DNA from: Candidatus Celerinatantimonas neptuna
GTDB taxonomy: Bacteria; Pseudomonadota; Gammaproteobacteria; Enterobacterales; Celerinatantimonadaceae
NCBI GenBank assembly: GCA_911810475.1
Contig: OU461276.1
Location: 2,915,501-2,979,500, forward strand
Direction: 5' to 3'
Length of the DNA: 64,000 bases
Part shown: positions 11,080 to 21,119 of the stretch, piece after piece
Numbering within the stretch: position 1 is the first letter of the stretch
How the letters are laid out: every line of letters begins with the position of its first letter
Notes under the pieces: model-generated
What the model saw: the letters and a program-made list of their open reading frames with translations, nothing else
The model's database searches: none
Told to the model about the DNA's origin: nothing
Program-made: the position numbers and the translations under genes

Positions 11080-12020
11080 TGGGGAGAAGGAACCGCCGTG
11101 GACGTAAAATTGATGGCATTTTGTTATTAAAAAAAGATTCTGGAATGACGTCTAACTCTGCATTGCAGCGAGTAAAGAGGATCTATTTTGCACAGAAGGC
11201 TGGACATACGGGAGCTCTTGATCCATTAGCTACTGGAATGCTGCCAATTTGTTTGGGAGAAGCGACCAAATTTTCGCAGTATTTGCTTGATTCAGATAAG
11301 CGTTATCAAGTTAGTGCCAAATTGGGTGAACGTACTAATACTTCTGATGCTGATGGCGAGGTTGTTGAAGTTCGACCTGTTGATGTATCGTTGGAGCAGA
11401 TTCAGCAGACATTATTCAATTTTAAAGGTCAGATTGATCAGACTCCTTCAATGTATTCTGCGTTAAAATATCAGGGGAAGCCTTTGTACTGGTATGCCAG
11501 AGAAGGTATATCAGTACCACGAGAATCGCGCCCAATTAATATCTACGAGATTGAGTTGTTGAGCTTTGATGGTGATATTTTGCGTTTGGATGTTCATTGC
11601 AGTAAAGGGACGTATATTCGGACATTGGTTGATGACTTGGGCGAATTATTAGGATGTGGTGCCCATGTGCAGGAACTCCATCGTTCGCATGTCGCTGATT
11701 ATCCAGCAGATCAGGTCGTTTCGATAGATATGTTAGAAGCATTACTCGAGCAGGCTGAGGTTCAGGGGGTTGTGCCTTCAGATTTACTTGATCCACTTTT
11801 GTTGCCGATGGATAGTGCGGTTGCTTCATTGCCTCATGTTGTGATTGATGAGTCAATGGGTGAGTTTTTATTGCATGGTCAGCCGGTTATGGTACCGGGG
11901 GCTCCTACGAATCAACCTTTGCGACTATATGTCGGTGATGAAGTAATGCGCTTTGTTGGTATGGGGGAGCTGAATGGTGATGGAATGGTCGCTCCAAAAC
12001 GGTTGATCAATAATGATTAA
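11079..12020 (+). CDS. truB: tRNA pseudouridine(55) synthase TruB
   Basis: TruB makes the universal pseudouridine 55 in the T-loop of tRNAs. The product (about 313 residues) contains the catalytic motif [15 protein letters not shown] with the active-site aspartate near residue 48. [18 protein letters not shown] and the motif [12 protein letters not shown] follow, and a PUA-like C-terminal domain. A TTG lies 3 nt earlier; the ATG at 11079, overlapping the rbfA stop by one base, gives the expected [13 protein letters not shown] opening. Confidence 0.96.
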   Translation: MGRRNRRGRKIDGILLLKKDSGMTSNSALQRVKRIYFAQKAGHTGALDPLATGMLPICLGEATKFSQYLLDSDKRYQVSAKLGERTNTSDADGEVVEVRPVDVSLEQIQQTLFNFKGQIDQTPSMYSALKYQGKPLYWYAREGISVPRESRPINIYEIELLSFDGDILRLDVHCSKGTYIRTLVDDLGELLGCGAHVQELHRSHVADYPADQVVSIDMLEALLEQAEVQGVVPSDLLDPLLLPMDSAVASLPHVVIDESMGEFLLHGQPVMVPGAPTNQPLRLYVGDEVMRFVGMGELNGDGMVAPKRLINND

Positions 12021-12075
12021 GGTAAGCTTTTTTACCTTGAATTTAACAACTAAAATAGATACTATGACGCGCCTT

Positions 12076-12118
12076 GTCAGCGCTGAATTAGTGATTGGCG
12101 CTGACTTTGTTCCATTTT
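12076..12118 (+). terminator. Hairpin between truB and rpsO
   Basis: GTCAGCGC (12076-12083) pairs with GCGCTGAC (12098-12105) and is followed by a T-rich stretch. It resembles a leaky terminator that separates the nusA-infB operon from rpsO. Confidence 0.5.
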
Positions 12119-12137
12119 TATTCAGGAGTAATTCCTT

Positions 12138-12407
12138 ATGTCACTAAGTACAGAAGAAAAAGCAAAAATTGTTGCTGAATTCGCTCGTAGTGAAGGCGAT
12201 ACCGGTTCACCAGAAGTTCAAGTTGCTCTTTTATCTGCGCAAATTGATCATCTGCAAGGGCATTTTAAAACTCACATTCACGACCATCATAGTCGTCGTG
12301 GGTTGTTGCGTATGGTCAGTCAGCGTCGTAACTTGCTTGACTATCTCAAAGGTAAAGATGTTTCTCGTTATCAAACTCTGATTGAACGTCTGGGTCTGCG
12401 TCGTTAA
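12138..12407 (+). CDS. rpsO: 30S ribosomal protein S15
   Basis: S15 binds the central domain of 16S rRNA early in 30S assembly and represses its own translation. The 89-residue product has the usual length and motifs: [37 protein letters not shown], and the C-terminal [18 protein letters not shown] element lies upstream. rpsO precedes pnp as in other gammaproteobacteria. Confidence 0.97.
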   Translation: MSLSTEEKAKIVAEFARSEGDTGSPEVQVALLSAQIDHLQGHFKTHIHDHHSRRGLLRMVSQRRNLLDYLKGKDVSRYQTLIERLGLRR

Positions 12408-12432
12408 GCATATCTCTTTTGAGTTAAAGATG

Positions 12433-12453
12433 GGGAGTGAAGCTCCCTTCTTT
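12433..12453 (+). terminator. Hairpin after rpsO
   Basis: GGGAG-TGAAG-CTCCC followed by TTCTTT lies 25 nt after the rpsO stop. It likely ends most rpsO transcripts, as the equivalent hairpin does in E. coli. Confidence 0.6.
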
Positions 12454-12925
12454 AATTGATATATTCTCTATATTCCCCATTTTGTCTTCACAGATAACTT
12501 AGTTTCTTTGAGTTTTCAGAACATTCTGATTTCTAGCTTAACCTCAAGTCACAATGAATCGCGATTCCTTTATGATGTCTCAGGCTCGTTTCCTGATGGT
12601 AGATATAAGTATGGGGTTAATACATATTGTTTCGCGATAGCCATTTTACGGCAAGCGGCGTAAATGTAGAAATGATCGGGATCTCTATCAAAAAGGCTTT
12701 ATTATCTCAAATTAAAAGATGGGCTGAGATAAATAGGGTAACAATATGTGCTGAGCCCCTCTTAGACGAGGTTTAGCAGGAAAATTCCACAATAAAAGAT
12801 AAACATGCTTTAATCGCTGAGGTTTATCAAGCAATTGTGGTAAAGATTATCTTTTACCCAGTAGATGCTTTATACTAGCCCGCGAAATTAAAGAAGATGA
12901 ACATGCGCAAACGAAGGAAACTCAC
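12454..12925 (+). promoter_or_regulatory. Long pnp leader with an RNase III-type stem-loop
   Basis: No gene is visible in this stretch. Just upstream of pnp the leader can fold into a long stem: CCACAAT (12787-12793) with ATTGTGG (12834-12840), and GATAAAC (12798-12804) with GTTTATC (12822-12828). In E. coli, RNase III cleaves a comparable pnp leader stem and PNPase then represses its own synthesis. The stems are seen in the sequence; the autoregulation is inferred. I saw nothing else definable between 12454 and 12780. Confidence 0.6.
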
Positions 12926-15088
12926 GTGAATCCTATTGTTAAAAAATTTCAATATGGTCAGCATACCGTTACATTAGAGACAGGTGCAATTGCCCGTCAG
13001 GCTGATGCTGCGGTTATGGTGAACGTTGATGATACAGCAGTATTTGTTACTGTTGTTGGCAAAAAAGAGCCAAAACCCGGTCAAGATTTTTTCCCACTGA
13101 CAGTTAATTATCAAGAAAGAACCTATGCAGCAGGGCGTATTCCTGGTGGTTTCTTTAAGCGTGAAGGTCGTCCGTCTGAAGGTGAAACGCTTATTGCTCG
13201 CTTGATTGATCGTCCTATTCGTCCTCTTTTTCCGGATGGCTTCGTGAATGAAGTTCAGGTCGTGGCGACTGTCATGTCAGTTAACCCACAGGTTCAACCT
13301 GATATTCCTGCTCTCATTGGTGCATCGGCTGCTCTTTCTTTATCTGGTATTCCATTCCATGGCCCAATTGGCGCAGCACGAGTTGGATTTATTAATGGCA
13401 ATTATGTACTTAATCCAAAAACAGACGAGCTACCACAGAGTCAGCTTGATTTAGTTGTGGCAGGAACAGCAAATGCTGTTTTAATGGTTGAGTCTGAAGC
13501 TCAGGAATTACCAGAAGACGTGATGCTTGGGGCTGTGATGTATGGTCATGAGCAGATGCAAGCAGTCATTAATGCAATTAATGAATTAGCCAGCGAAGCT
13601 GCTCAACCAGCCTGGGATTGGCACACTCCAGAAAAAAATGTTGAACTGGAAGCAAAAGTTAAAGAATTAGCGGGTGACAAATTAGGTGAAGCTTATCGCA
13701 TCACTGAAAAAGCGGCTCGTTATGAATCTGTTGCTGAAATCAAAAAATCAGTGGCAGCTAGTTTAATCGAAGCAGATGAAACGCTTGATGAGCTCGAAAT
13801 CGGTGAAGAGTTGGGTAAACTTGAAAAATCCGTCGTTCGCAGTCGCATTCTGGCCGGAGAGCCCCGGATTGATGGTCGTGATACAGACATGGTTCGTGCA
13901 CTGAATATTGCAACAGGTGTACTTCCCCGAACTCATGGTAGTGCGATTTTTACCCGTGGTGAAACTCAGGCATTGGTCACCTGTACTTTAGGTACTCAGC
14001 GTGATGCACAGATGATTGATGAATTGACTGGTACAAGAACAGAGCATTTTCTACTCCATTATAATTTCCCTCCTTACTGTGTTGGTGAAACCGGCATGAT
14101 GGGGTCACCTAAACGTCGGGAAATTGGCCATGGCCGTTTGGCAAAACGTGGTGTTGCTGCAGTGATGCCAAGTGCAGAAGAGTTTCCTTATACAGTTCGT
14201 GTTGTATCAGAAATCACAGAGTCGAATGGTTCCAGTTCTATGGCTTCTGTTTGTGGTTCTTCACTTGCTTTAATGGATGCCGGAGTTCCAATTAAGAGTT
14301 CGGTTGCAGGTATTGCGATGGGCCTTGTAAAAGAAGGTGAACAGTTTGTTGTTCTCTCTGATATCTTAGGTGATGAAGATCATCTTGGTGATATGGACTT
14401 TAAAGTAGCGGGTACGACTGATGGTGTTACTGCGCTGCAAATGGATATAAAAATTGAAGGTATTACAAAAGAGATTATGCAGATTGCTTTAAACCAGGCA
14501 AAAAATGCCCGTATGCATATTCTGAATGTAATGAATCAGGCGATTAGTGGTGCTCGTGAAGAGATTTCTGAATTTGCACCTCGTATCCATACTTTGAAAA
14601 TAAGTCCTGAGAAGATCAAAGATGTCATCGGTAAAGGTGGCGCAACGATTCGTTCTTTGACTGAAGAGACTGGAACAACTATCGAAATTGAAGATGATGG
14701 TACTGTTAAGGTTGCTGCAACTGATGGGGATCAGGCTAAAGCTGCGATTGCCCGTATTGAGCAACTGACTGCAGAAGTTGAAGTCGGCCAGTTTTATCAG
14801 GGGAAAGTAGTTCGATTAGCAGATTTTGGTGCTTTTGTTCAGATTTTACCTGGTAAAGATGGTTTGGTTCATATTTCGCAAATCGCCCATGAACGTGTCA
14901 ATAAGGTTTCTGATTACTTGACCGTTGGTGATGAGGTGAAAGTTAAAGTTTTAGAAGTGGATCGTCAGGGACGTATTCGGCTGAGTATGAAAGAAGCACT
15001 TCCTAAACCGGAGCCTAAGCAAGAACCTGTTGAAGCAGCCCCAGAAGTGTCCGTTTCGAATGATTCTGTTGATAAAGATAACAACTAA
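12926..15088 (+). CDS. pnp: Polyribonucleotide nucleotidyltransferase (PNPase)
   Basis: PNPase is a phosphorolytic 3'-5' exoribonuclease, a trimer that also joins the RNase E degradosome. The 720-residue product has two RNase PH domains (the second with [13 protein letters not shown] and catalytic-region [19 protein letters not shown]), then KH ([15 protein letters not shown]) and S1 ([21 protein letters not shown]) domains, and a variable acidic tail. The start is GTG, giving [20 protein letters not shown], the conserved N-terminus. A GAAGGAAA element is upstream. Confidence 0.97.
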   Translation: MNPIVKKFQYGQHTVTLETGAIARQADAAVMVNVDDTAVFVTVVGKKEPKPGQDFFPLTVNYQERTYAAGRIPGGFFKREGRPSEGETLIARLIDRPIRPLFPDGFVNEVQVVATVMSVNPQVQPDIPALIGASAALSLSGIPFHGPIGAARVGFINGNYVLNPKTDELPQSQLDLVVAGTANAVLMVESEAQELPEDVMLGAVMYGHEQMQAVINAINELASEAAQPAWDWHTPEKNVELEAKVKELAGDKLGEAYRITEKAARYESVAEIKKSVAASLIEADETLDELEIGEELGKLEKSVVRSRILAGEPRIDGRDTDMVRALNIATGVLPRTHGSAIFTRGETQALVTCTLGTQRDAQMIDELTGTRTEHFLLHYNFPPYCVGETGMMGSPKRREIGHGRLAKRGVAAVMPSAEEFPYTVRVVSEITESNGSSSMASVCGSSLALMDAGVPIKSSVAGIAMGLVKEGEQFVVLSDILGDEDHLGDMDFKVAGTTDGVTALQMDIKIEGITKEIMQIALNQAKNARMHILNVMNQAISGAREEISEFAPRIHTLKISPEKIKDVIGKGGATIRSLTEETGTTIEIEDDGTVKVAATDGDQAKAAIARIEQLTAEVEVGQFYQGKVVRLADFGAFVQILPGKDGLVHISQIAHERVNKVSDYLTVGDEVKVKVLEVDRQGRIRLSMKEALPKPEPKQEPVEAAPEVSVSNDSVDKDNN

Positions 15089-15110
15089 CTTGTTGGTGTA
15101 TCTGGTCATG

Positions 15111-15137
15111 AAAAAGCCCGTTTTTAACGGGCTTTTT
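15111..15137 (+). terminator. Rho-independent terminator after pnp
   Basis: AAAAAGCCCG pairs with CGGGCTTTTT around a TTTTTAA-type loop, giving a symmetrical hairpin with flanking A and T tracts. It is 22 nt after the pnp stop. Confidence 0.85.
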
Positions 15138-15219
15138 GATCTTGGTACTTTTATATCTGTGATATTTTATCTGAATGAATAAGGCTAAATCTCTAACTGA
15201 CTAACTAAGAGGAATTACT

Positions 15220-16134
15220 ATGGTGTTGCGTATTTTGTTGTTGCTCGCCACATGTTTCTGGAGTACTTTTCTTTTTGCCCGAACATATCCATTACCTGCT
15301 TCGAATAGTCGTCTAATTGGCCATAATACGACTTATATTGTAAAAAAAGGGGATACCATTGCTTCTATTGCCAATCATTTTGATATTGGTTTTTTAGCGC
15401 TAAGAGCCGTTAATCCCCATGTAGATCCGTTTCTACCGAAGCCTGGCATCCAGCTTACTATTCCATTACAGATGTTATTGCCTGAAGGTCCACGTCAAGG
15501 TATTGTTGTAAATCTGGCACAGCTGAGGTTATTCTATTATCCTTCTCACTCTAATAAAGTTGAGGTGTTTCCTATTGGAATAGGACGCATAGGGTGGGAT
15601 ACTCCAACGACTACGACTCATATTGCCCAGAAAATACCTCATCCGACATGGACTCCTACTGAAAATATTCTCAAGGAATATGCGGCAGAGGGAAAAGCTC
15701 TACCTAAAGTTGTTCCGGCCGGGCCTAATAATCCATTGGGGGATTATGCTATGAGGTTAGCTTATGGTGCTGGGGATTATTTAATTCATGGAACCAATAA
15801 GAATTTTGGGGTTGGTCTTCGCGTGAGTTCAGGATGTATTCGATTGTTTCCCCGGAATATTCAGCATCTTTTTAGTGAAGTAAGTGTTGGTACAATTGTT
15901 CGAATCATTAGTCAGCCTATTCAGCATAGTGTTGAACCTGATGGAAAATTATATTTAGAAGTGACCAGGCCTTTAAGTAAAACAAAACAGGATCAGCAAG
16001 GGGTTGTTAACTTGCCGACGGACCAGTCGACATTGAAGTTTATAACCCGAAAAGGAATTAATAACCAAAAATTAGTGAGTATTTTACAAGGAAGAGAAGG
16101 AATACCTATTGAAGTAGGTAAAGTGGCGCTATAG
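15220..16134 (+). CDS. L,D-transpeptidase with LysM domain (YkuD/ErfK-YbiS-YcfS family)
   Basis: A periplasmic L,D-transpeptidase of the group that links Braun lipoprotein to meso-diaminopimelate of peptidoglycan. The 304-residue product starts with a signal peptide (hydrophobic to about residue 20, cut near FARTYP), then a LysM-like segment (YIVKKGDTIASIANHF, about 44-90). The YkuD domain has the catalytic His and Cys motifs YLIHGTN and SSGCIRLFPRN near residues 190-215. It is convergent with lpp, encoding the presumed acceptor lipoprotein. Which of ErfK, YbiS or YcfS is closest cannot be settled by eye. Confidence 0.9.
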   Translation: MVLRILLLLATCFWSTFLFARTYPLPASNSRLIGHNTTYIVKKGDTIASIANHFDIGFLALRAVNPHVDPFLPKPGIQLTIPLQMLLPEGPRQGIVVNLAQLRLFYYPSHSNKVEVFPIGIGRIGWDTPTTTTHIAQKIPHPTWTPTENILKEYAAEGKALPKVVPAGPNNPLGDYAMRLAYGAGDYLIHGTNKNFGVGLRVSSGCIRLFPRNIQHLFSEVSVGTIVRIISQPIQHSVEPDGKLYLEVTRPLSKTKQDQQGVVNLPTDQSTLKFITRKGINNQKLVSILQGREGIPIEVGKVAL

Positions 16135-16142
16135 AGCGCCAC
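16123..16142. terminator. Perfect hairpin over the end of the L,D-transpeptidase gene
   Basis: GTGGCGCT (16123-16130) and AGCGCCAC (16135-16142) form a perfect 8-bp stem whose 4-nt loop includes the TAG stop codon. T-tracts are poor on both sides, so it may be a weak bidirectional terminator or mRNA 3'-end stabiliser between the convergent genes. Confidence 0.5.
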
Positions 16143-16165
16143 ACGATGTATCGTATCGCAGGATC

Positions 16166-16429
16166 TTATTTAGTATATGATTTTGCGATATGATCAATGC
16201 GTCGGTTAGCTCGGGTAGCTTCTGCTGATGCTTTTTGAGCTGATACTTTAGCTGCGTTAACATCGCTAGACAATGTGCTTTGTTCTGCCTGTAAGGCTGA
16301 TACTTGATCAGACAGCGTATCAACTTTTTTGGTTAAAGTTTTAACATTCTGACTCAGTTGAGGGTTTGCACAACCAGCCAGCAGTAATGGAGCAGCCAAA
16401 GCGCTAGCAATCAATAGTGTTTTTTTCAT
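16166..16429 (-). CDS. lpp: Major outer membrane (Braun) lipoprotein Lpp
   Basis: Lpp anchors the outer membrane to peptidoglycan. The 87-residue product has a lipoprotein signal peptide with lipobox LLAGC (acylated Cys near residue 20), then a heptad-repeat helix (VKTLTKKVDTLSDQVSALQ and following) that would form the trimeric coiled coil. It ends in lysine (YTK), the residue normally cross-linked to peptidoglycan. The convergent L,D-transpeptidase neighbour fits that reaction. A candidate promoter lies upstream. Confidence 0.93.
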   Translation of the reverse strand: MKKTLLIASALAAPLLLAGCANPQLSQNVKTLTKKVDTLSDQVSALQAEQSTLSSDVNAAKVSAQKASAEATRANRRIDHIAKSYTK

Positions 16430-16475
16430 TGTATTTCCGTCCTTATCATTAATAAGAATAAATTATTCGAGCTAA

Positions 16476-16505
16476 ATAATAGAGGACAAAGCCAATTATA
16501 GGCAA
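16476..16505 (-). promoter_or_regulatory. Candidate sigma-70 promoter for lpp
   Basis: On the minus strand TTGCCT (16500-16505) and TATTAT (16476-16481) are separated by 18 nt, about 47 nt before the lpp ATG. Visual match only. Confidence 0.45.
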
Positions 16506-16999
16506 CCCTTTTTGGGATGGTGGCTATTGTCATTATTTTACTGAGTTATACACTGCTAAAATTTAGCAACTATTATTTTGCTTTGTTTTATACAGTTGCA
16601 GACACATAATGATAGTTCGCAGTCTTAAAGTCAATTTTATCAGCTATAAAGTACTAACTTTATGATACCGTAGCGTTTTTTATGTCGAAGTGTACTTTTA
16701 ATAAAGTGTTGGAAGCATGGAGATAGTGATACTTTTGAGAAGAATGTCATATTTGAAGAGAACGGAGTAATTGTTATTAACGGGTGCTAAATGTTCAGTG
16801 GATTACCATTATTATGGTTACAATCTCAACATGAATTATGTTTACTTCATTAAAATTGAGCACAAAATCGGTGAGTATAAGGATTCTTTATGCTCTTTTC
16901 TTTCATCTAAAGCAGATATCTATTTTGTTTCTGTACCTGCTCCATTGACTCAATGAGAGTTTGTACGGTAAATGATTAACATTACCTATAATTTTACTT
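16506..16999. other. Intergenic region between lpp and the membrane protein
   Basis: About 490 nt of AT-rich sequence between divergent genes. A 61-codon frame at 16771-16956 has no recognisable motif, and I do not count it as a gene. The region should contain promoters for both flanking genes; nothing else stands out. Confidence 0.5.
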
Positions 17000-18286
17000 A
17001 TGTCATTATTGTCACAGTTTTTTGCAATACGTAACCGATTCGCCGGCTGGTTGATTTTGTTAACAGCTATCTTTTTTTTACTGGCTAAATTTTCAATTTT
17101 ATCTGTACTTTGGGGGATTGTTGCAGCCTGGGGGGCTGTTATATTTTGCTGGCCAGTCTTGAGTCGTTCTTCACACCGGCAATCTGGAGCATTATTAACT
17201 TTGGGTGTCATTATGCTCGGATGGGGGGCACTAAAAGGAACTGATATAGATTACGTTCAGGCTATTAGTCGTAATTTACCATTGTTGACTATGTTTGTTG
17301 CTGTATCATTTCTTTCATTGACTAATCCTGTTCATGAAGACCAGAAGCAGCCTGAGGGGAAAAAAGGATTTTGGTCAACCTTATTATCTTGCCATTTACT
17401 TGGCGCAATCATTAACTTGTCGATTGTATTTGTTGTCGGTGACAGATTGTGTCGCAAAGGTATTGTTAAGGACTCTCAAGTTCAGGTTATTATGCGAGGG
17501 TTCTGTTCTGGGGCTTATTGGTCACCTTTTTTTGTGGCAACGGGGGTTGCGATGACTTATGCCCCTGGAGCCCAATGGCAACATACTGTTATTCCAGGGT
17601 TATTGTTGGTGGTTCCAATGGCTATTCTCACTTTTTTTGAAGTAAACCGGTCAAAAATAGATGGATTTAAGGGGTATCCAATTCGCCGGGATAGCTTGTT
17701 CATGCCTATTCTTTTAGCTTTTATTGTTCTGTTGATTCATCGTTTTGTAGGGCATCTTAATATTCTGACCGTAATCAGTCTGATTGCTCCATTGGGGGCA
17801 TTGCTATTTATGACTGGGAGGCCGAGGCATTATACATTGTTAAATTATGTTGAGGCCCGATTATCCAATGTCGCCAGTCAATTTGCTTTATTTTTGGCAG
17901 CAGGGGTTTTTTCTAGTGGTGTTGCAGCTGTTTTACATACATACCCTTCAATATTTATATTTCATGCGACAGGATTTACATCAACAATCTTTTTGATTGC
18001 GAGCGGACTGATGATTTTAGTTGGTTTGATTGGGGTTCATCCCGTGGTGAGTGTTTCACTTGTCAGTCCTTTATTAATGCCGGTTTCAACTAACCCTAAT
18101 CAGTTAGCGTTCTTGTTTCTTTCAGTGTGGGGAACTGCAACGGCATGTAGCCCTTTATCTGGTGTTGGTTTGGCTATGACAAGTCGTTATCAGGTTTCAA
18201 GTCGTTCTATATTGAGATTAAATTGGAAATATATGATAGGGATGTGGCTAATGGCCGGAGGCGTTAACTGGCTTTTATTTAGGTGA
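17000..18286 (+). CDS. Polytopic inner-membrane protein, possibly a transporter of the IT-superfamily type
   Basis: A 428-residue protein made almost wholly of hydrophobic helices (about 11-12 predicted by eye), with short basic loops. The second half has a conserved-looking stretch, GVHPVVSVSLVSPLL then ATACSPLSGVGLAM. This small-residue re-entrant-loop pattern is typical of ion-transporter superfamily permeases. I do not recognise a named family, and the substrate is unknown. It stands alone, ending before a bidirectional terminator shared with crr. The ATG at 17000 has no strong ribosome-binding site. Confidence 0.7.
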   Translation: MSLLSQFFAIRNRFAGWLILLTAIFFLLAKFSILSVLWGIVAAWGAVIFCWPVLSRSSHRQSGALLTLGVIMLGWGALKGTDIDYVQAISRNLPLLTMFVAVSFLSLTNPVHEDQKQPEGKKGFWSTLLSCHLLGAIINLSIVFVVGDRLCRKGIVKDSQVQVIMRGFCSGAYWSPFFVATGVAMTYAPGAQWQHTVIPGLLLVVPMAILTFFEVNRSKIDGFKGYPIRRDSLFMPILLAFIVLLIHRFVGHLNILTVISLIAPLGALLFMTGRPRHYTLLNYVEARLSNVASQFALFLAAGVFSSGVAAVLHTYPSIFIFHATGFTSTIFLIASGLMILVGLIGVHPVVSVSLVSPLLMPVSTNPNQLAFLFLSVWGTATACSPLSGVGLAMTSRYQVSSRSILRLNWKYMIGMWLMAGGVNWLLFR

Positions 18287-18370
18287 ACGATCTTAATTTC
18301 CTAATCAGGTTCATAGAGTTGATTTTTAGCGATGAATATTAACCTTGAGTTGAGGTTTAATATATAAAAA

Positions 18371-18393
18371 AAGCTACCAGAAGGTAGCTTTTT
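18371..18393. terminator. Bidirectional terminator between the membrane protein gene and crr
   Basis: AAGCTACC (18371-18378) pairs with GGTAGCTT (18383-18390) around AGAA. A-runs precede and T-runs follow it, so it works for both the plus-strand gene and the minus-strand PTS operon. Confidence 0.85.
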
Positions 18394-18407
18394 ACAAGTA
18401 TGGGGAA

Positions 18408-18917
18408 TTATTTCACTATTTTTAGAACTATTGTCTCAGCCACTGTGACAGGGCCAGACATTTTCTGCAGTTCTTTAACTTCATCCATGTTTGAAATAAC
18501 AACTGGAGTAAGCACAGATTTTGCTTTTTCTTCAAGAATACTCAGATCAAATTCAATGATAGTATCCCCTTTTTTGACCTGTTGACCTTCAGAAGCGATA
18601 CGGGTAAAGCCTTCTCCCTTAAGCTCAACAGTATCAACGCCAAAGTGAACAAATAATTCGATACCGGTATTTGATTCAAGTGAAAAAGCGTGGTTTGTTT
18701 CAAATATTTTACCGATAGTTCCGTCACAAGGTGCAACCAATTTGTTTCCAGCTGGTTTGATTGCTATACCATCGCCAACGATTTTTTCTGCAAAAACAAC
18801 ATCTGGCACTTCTTCAATTGGTACGATTTCACCAGATAAAGGTGCGACGATTTCAATACCAGATTCACTCGTATTATCGTCTGAAACTAATTTTTTTAGT
18901 TTATCGAACAGCCCCAT
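18408..18917 (-). CDS. crr: PTS glucose-specific EIIA component
   Basis: EIIA-Glc passes phosphate from HPr to EIIB of glucose-type permeases and, unphosphorylated, causes inducer exclusion and affects adenylate cyclase. The 169-residue product is the same length as E. coli Crr. It shows both active-site histidine regions: FETNHAFSLES near residue 76, and ELFVHFGVDTVELKGEGF with the phosphorylated His near residue 91. It is last in ptsH-ptsI-crr on the minus strand, 40 nt after ptsI. Confidence 0.96.
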   Translation of the reverse strand: MGLFDKLKKLVSDDNTSESGIEIVAPLSGEIVPIEEVPDVVFAEKIVGDGIAIKPAGNKLVAPCDGTIGKIFETNHAFSLESNTGIELFVHFGVDTVELKGEGFTRIASEGQQVKKGDTIIEFDLSILEEKAKSVLTPVVISNMDEVKELQKMSGPVTVAETIVLKIVK

Positions 18918-18957
18918 GCTATAAGCTCCTCAAGTCAATGCGATTTTTCGATGGCGA

Positions 18958-20685
18958 CTAGCAAACCGCTTTTTGTTTAATAAATTCATCCATCAGATTC
19001 TTAATTTCGTCTGCTGTTGCTGCAGCAAGAGCCTGATCAGCCAATTGTTTCGCATCCGCATAGTTGGTATTACGGATGAGTTTTTTAATAAGAGGAATCG
19101 AGATAGCACTCATTGAGAACTCATCTAACCCCATACCCATTAACAATATAGTAGCACGTTCGTCGCCAGCTAATTCTCCGCACATACCAGTCCATTTACC
19201 TGCTTTGTGAGAAGCATCAATGACCTGCTTGATCAGATTTAACACCGATGGTGATAACGGGTTATACATCGATGAGATCAATTCGTTACCACGATCAACC
19301 GCTAAGGTGTACTGAGTCAGATCGTTAGTACCAATACTGAAGAAGTCAACTTCTTTGATGAGATGATGCGCAATCACGGCTGCTGCAGGTGTTTCAACCA
19401 TAATACCCACTTCGATTGCATCGTCAAATGATTTACCTTCGCATCGAAGCTCTGATTTGAGTTTTTCTAATTCAGCTTTTAAGAAACGAATTTCTTCAAC
19501 CGCAATAATCATTGGAAACATAATCCGGATTTTTCCGAAAGCTGATGCCCGTAGCAATGCTCGTAATTGAGTATGCATGATTTCTGTACGATCAAAAAAG
19601 ATACGAACTGCACGCCATCCCAGGAAAGGGTTCATTTCTTTCGGGAGATCTAAATAAGGCAAATCTTTGTCACCACCAATATCCATTGTACGGATAATGA
19701 TAGGATGATTAGGCATACTTTCAGCAACGGCTTTATAAGCTTCGAATTGTTCATCCTCAGTTGGCAGACTGTCACGATCCATGAACAGGAATTCAGTACG
19801 ATAAAGACCAATACCTTCGGCCCCATTTCGCACAGCACCATCAACATCTTTAATGGTTCCGATATTCGAACAGACTTCAACTTGATGTCCATCTAAACTG
19901 ATTGCTGGTAGATCTTTGAGTTTAGCTAACTCATTTTTCTCTTCGTGATATTCACTCTGACGTTGTTTGTAAACTTCCAATTGTTCGTCAGATGGATTGA
20001 CCAGAATTTCATTGTTGATGGCATCTAAGATGATGAAGTCGCCATTCTCAACCTGTTGTGTAACGTTGTTTGTTCCAACAATAGCGGGAATTTCTAACGA
20101 GCGTGCCATAATTGAGGTATGAGAAGTTCGCCCCCCTAAATCAGTCACAAACCCGAGTACTTTGTCTAAGTTGATCTGAGCTGTTTCTGATGGAGTTAAA
20201 TCACCGGCAACCAAAATCACTTCTTCATTAATTGAACTCAGTGAGATGATATCGATACCTAATGTGTTTTTTACAAGTCTTGAACCAATATCACGAAAAT
20301 CCGTTGCCCTTTCTCGTAAGTAAGGATCATCCAACTGGCTTAACATTTCAGCATTTTGCTCAATAACAGCATTAATAGCTTTGTCTGCAGAAGCTAGGTT
20401 ATCTTGAATAAAGGCTTTGATATCCTCTTCCAATTCCTCATCTTCGAGTAACATAATATGTCCTTCGAAAATAGCTTCTTTTTCTTCACCAAACGTTGCT
20501 CCAGCCATTGCTTTGATTTCTTCAAGCTGGGCTGCTGTCTTATCTCTTGCCTCAAGAAAACGACGAATTTCTGCATCGACTTCATTAGACTTGATGAGTT
20601 GCTGATTAATTACTACTTCTTCTTCACTGAGCAATAGAGCTTTACCAAATGCAATGCCTGGTGAAGCGGGAATTCCTGATATCAT
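18958..20685 (-). CDS. ptsI: PTS phosphoenolpyruvate-protein phosphotransferase (Enzyme I)
   Basis: Enzyme I autophosphorylates from PEP and donates phosphate to HPr. The 575-residue product matches E. coli (575). The phosphohistidine motif [21 protein letters not shown] lies near residue 189; the PEP-binding barrel has [32 protein letters not shown] and the active-site cysteine motif [10 protein letters not shown] near 500. It lies 43 nt after ptsH and is cotranscribed with ptsH and crr. Confidence 0.97.
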   Translation of the reverse strand: MISGIPASPGIAFGKALLLSEEEVVINQQLIKSNEVDAEIRRFLEARDKTAAQLEEIKAMAGATFGEEKEAIFEGHIMLLEDEELEEDIKAFIQDNLASADKAINAVIEQNAEMLSQLDDPYLRERATDFRDIGSRLVKNTLGIDIISLSSINEEVILVAGDLTPSETAQINLDKVLGFVTDLGGRTSHTSIMARSLEIPAIVGTNNVTQQVENGDFIILDAINNEILVNPSDEQLEVYKQRQSEYHEEKNELAKLKDLPAISLDGHQVEVCSNIGTIKDVDGAVRNGAEGIGLYRTEFLFMDRDSLPTEDEQFEAYKAVAESMPNHPIIIRTMDIGGDKDLPYLDLPKEMNPFLGWRAVRIFFDRTEIMHTQLRALLRASAFGKIRIMFPMIIAVEEIRFLKAELEKLKSELRCEGKSFDDAIEVGIMVETPAAAVIAHHLIKEVDFFSIGTNDLTQYTLAVDRGNELISSMYNPLSPSVLNLIKQVIDASHKAGKWTGMCGELAGDERATILLMGMGLDEFSMSAISIPLIKKLIRNTNYADAKQLADQALAAATADEIKNLMDEFIKQKAVC

Positions 20686-20728
20686 AACCTAAACCTTATA
20701 AACTGAACGACAAAAGACGAGATTGGAC

Positions 20729-20986
20729 TTATTCTAATTCGTCCATTAAAGCAACCAATTTGGTTACAGCATCTTTTTCATCAGACCCTTCAGCGCGAAT
20801 TGTAATAGTAGTTCCTTTAGCCAGACCAAGTGTTTGAAGCTTGAATAAACTTTTAGCACTTGCTGATTTACCATCGCTTACCACAGTTACGTCACTGTTA
20901 AAAGACTTTGCTTCTTTTACAAATTGAGCTGCAGGACGCGTATGGAGGCCATTTTCAGCAGTAATCATAACGCTTTTCTCAAACAT
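20729..20986 (-). CDS. ptsH: PTS phosphocarrier protein HPr
   Basis: HPr relays phosphate from Enzyme I to the sugar-specific EIIA proteins. The 85-residue product has the active site NGLHTRPAA with the phosphorylated histidine at residue 15, and the regulatory-type loop [13 protein letters not shown] around serine 46. It heads the minus-strand pts operon. Its upstream region carries an inverted repeat listed separately. Confidence 0.97.
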   Translation of the reverse strand: MFEKSVMITAENGLHTRPAAQFVKEAKSFNSDVTVVSDGKSASAKSLFKLQTLGLAKGTTITIRAEGSDEKDAVTKLVALMDELE

Positions 20987-21094
20987 AGCTGTACCTCATT
21001 TGGTTATCAGTATTTATTGGTTTTATTTTCAAAAACAATAGACTCATTGAGTCAATTTTGTAAGTAAATTTGTAGTAAAATAACGATCTTTCTG

Positions 21095-21119
21095 TTTGAT
21101 GAGCTTAATCTACATCAAA
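21095..21119 (-). promoter_or_regulatory. Inverted repeat upstream of ptsH, operator candidate
   Basis: TTTGATG (21095-21101) and CATCAAA (21113-21119) are perfect inverted arms separated by 11 nt, about 110 nt before the ptsH start. The spacing is that of a dimeric regulator site, but it does not match the CRP or Cra consensus well. Confidence 0.35.

Noticed and set aside
16771-16956. A 61-codon frame between lpp and the membrane-protein gene.
   Set aside because: No recognisable motif, poor initiation context and AT-rich composition; it looks like chance.
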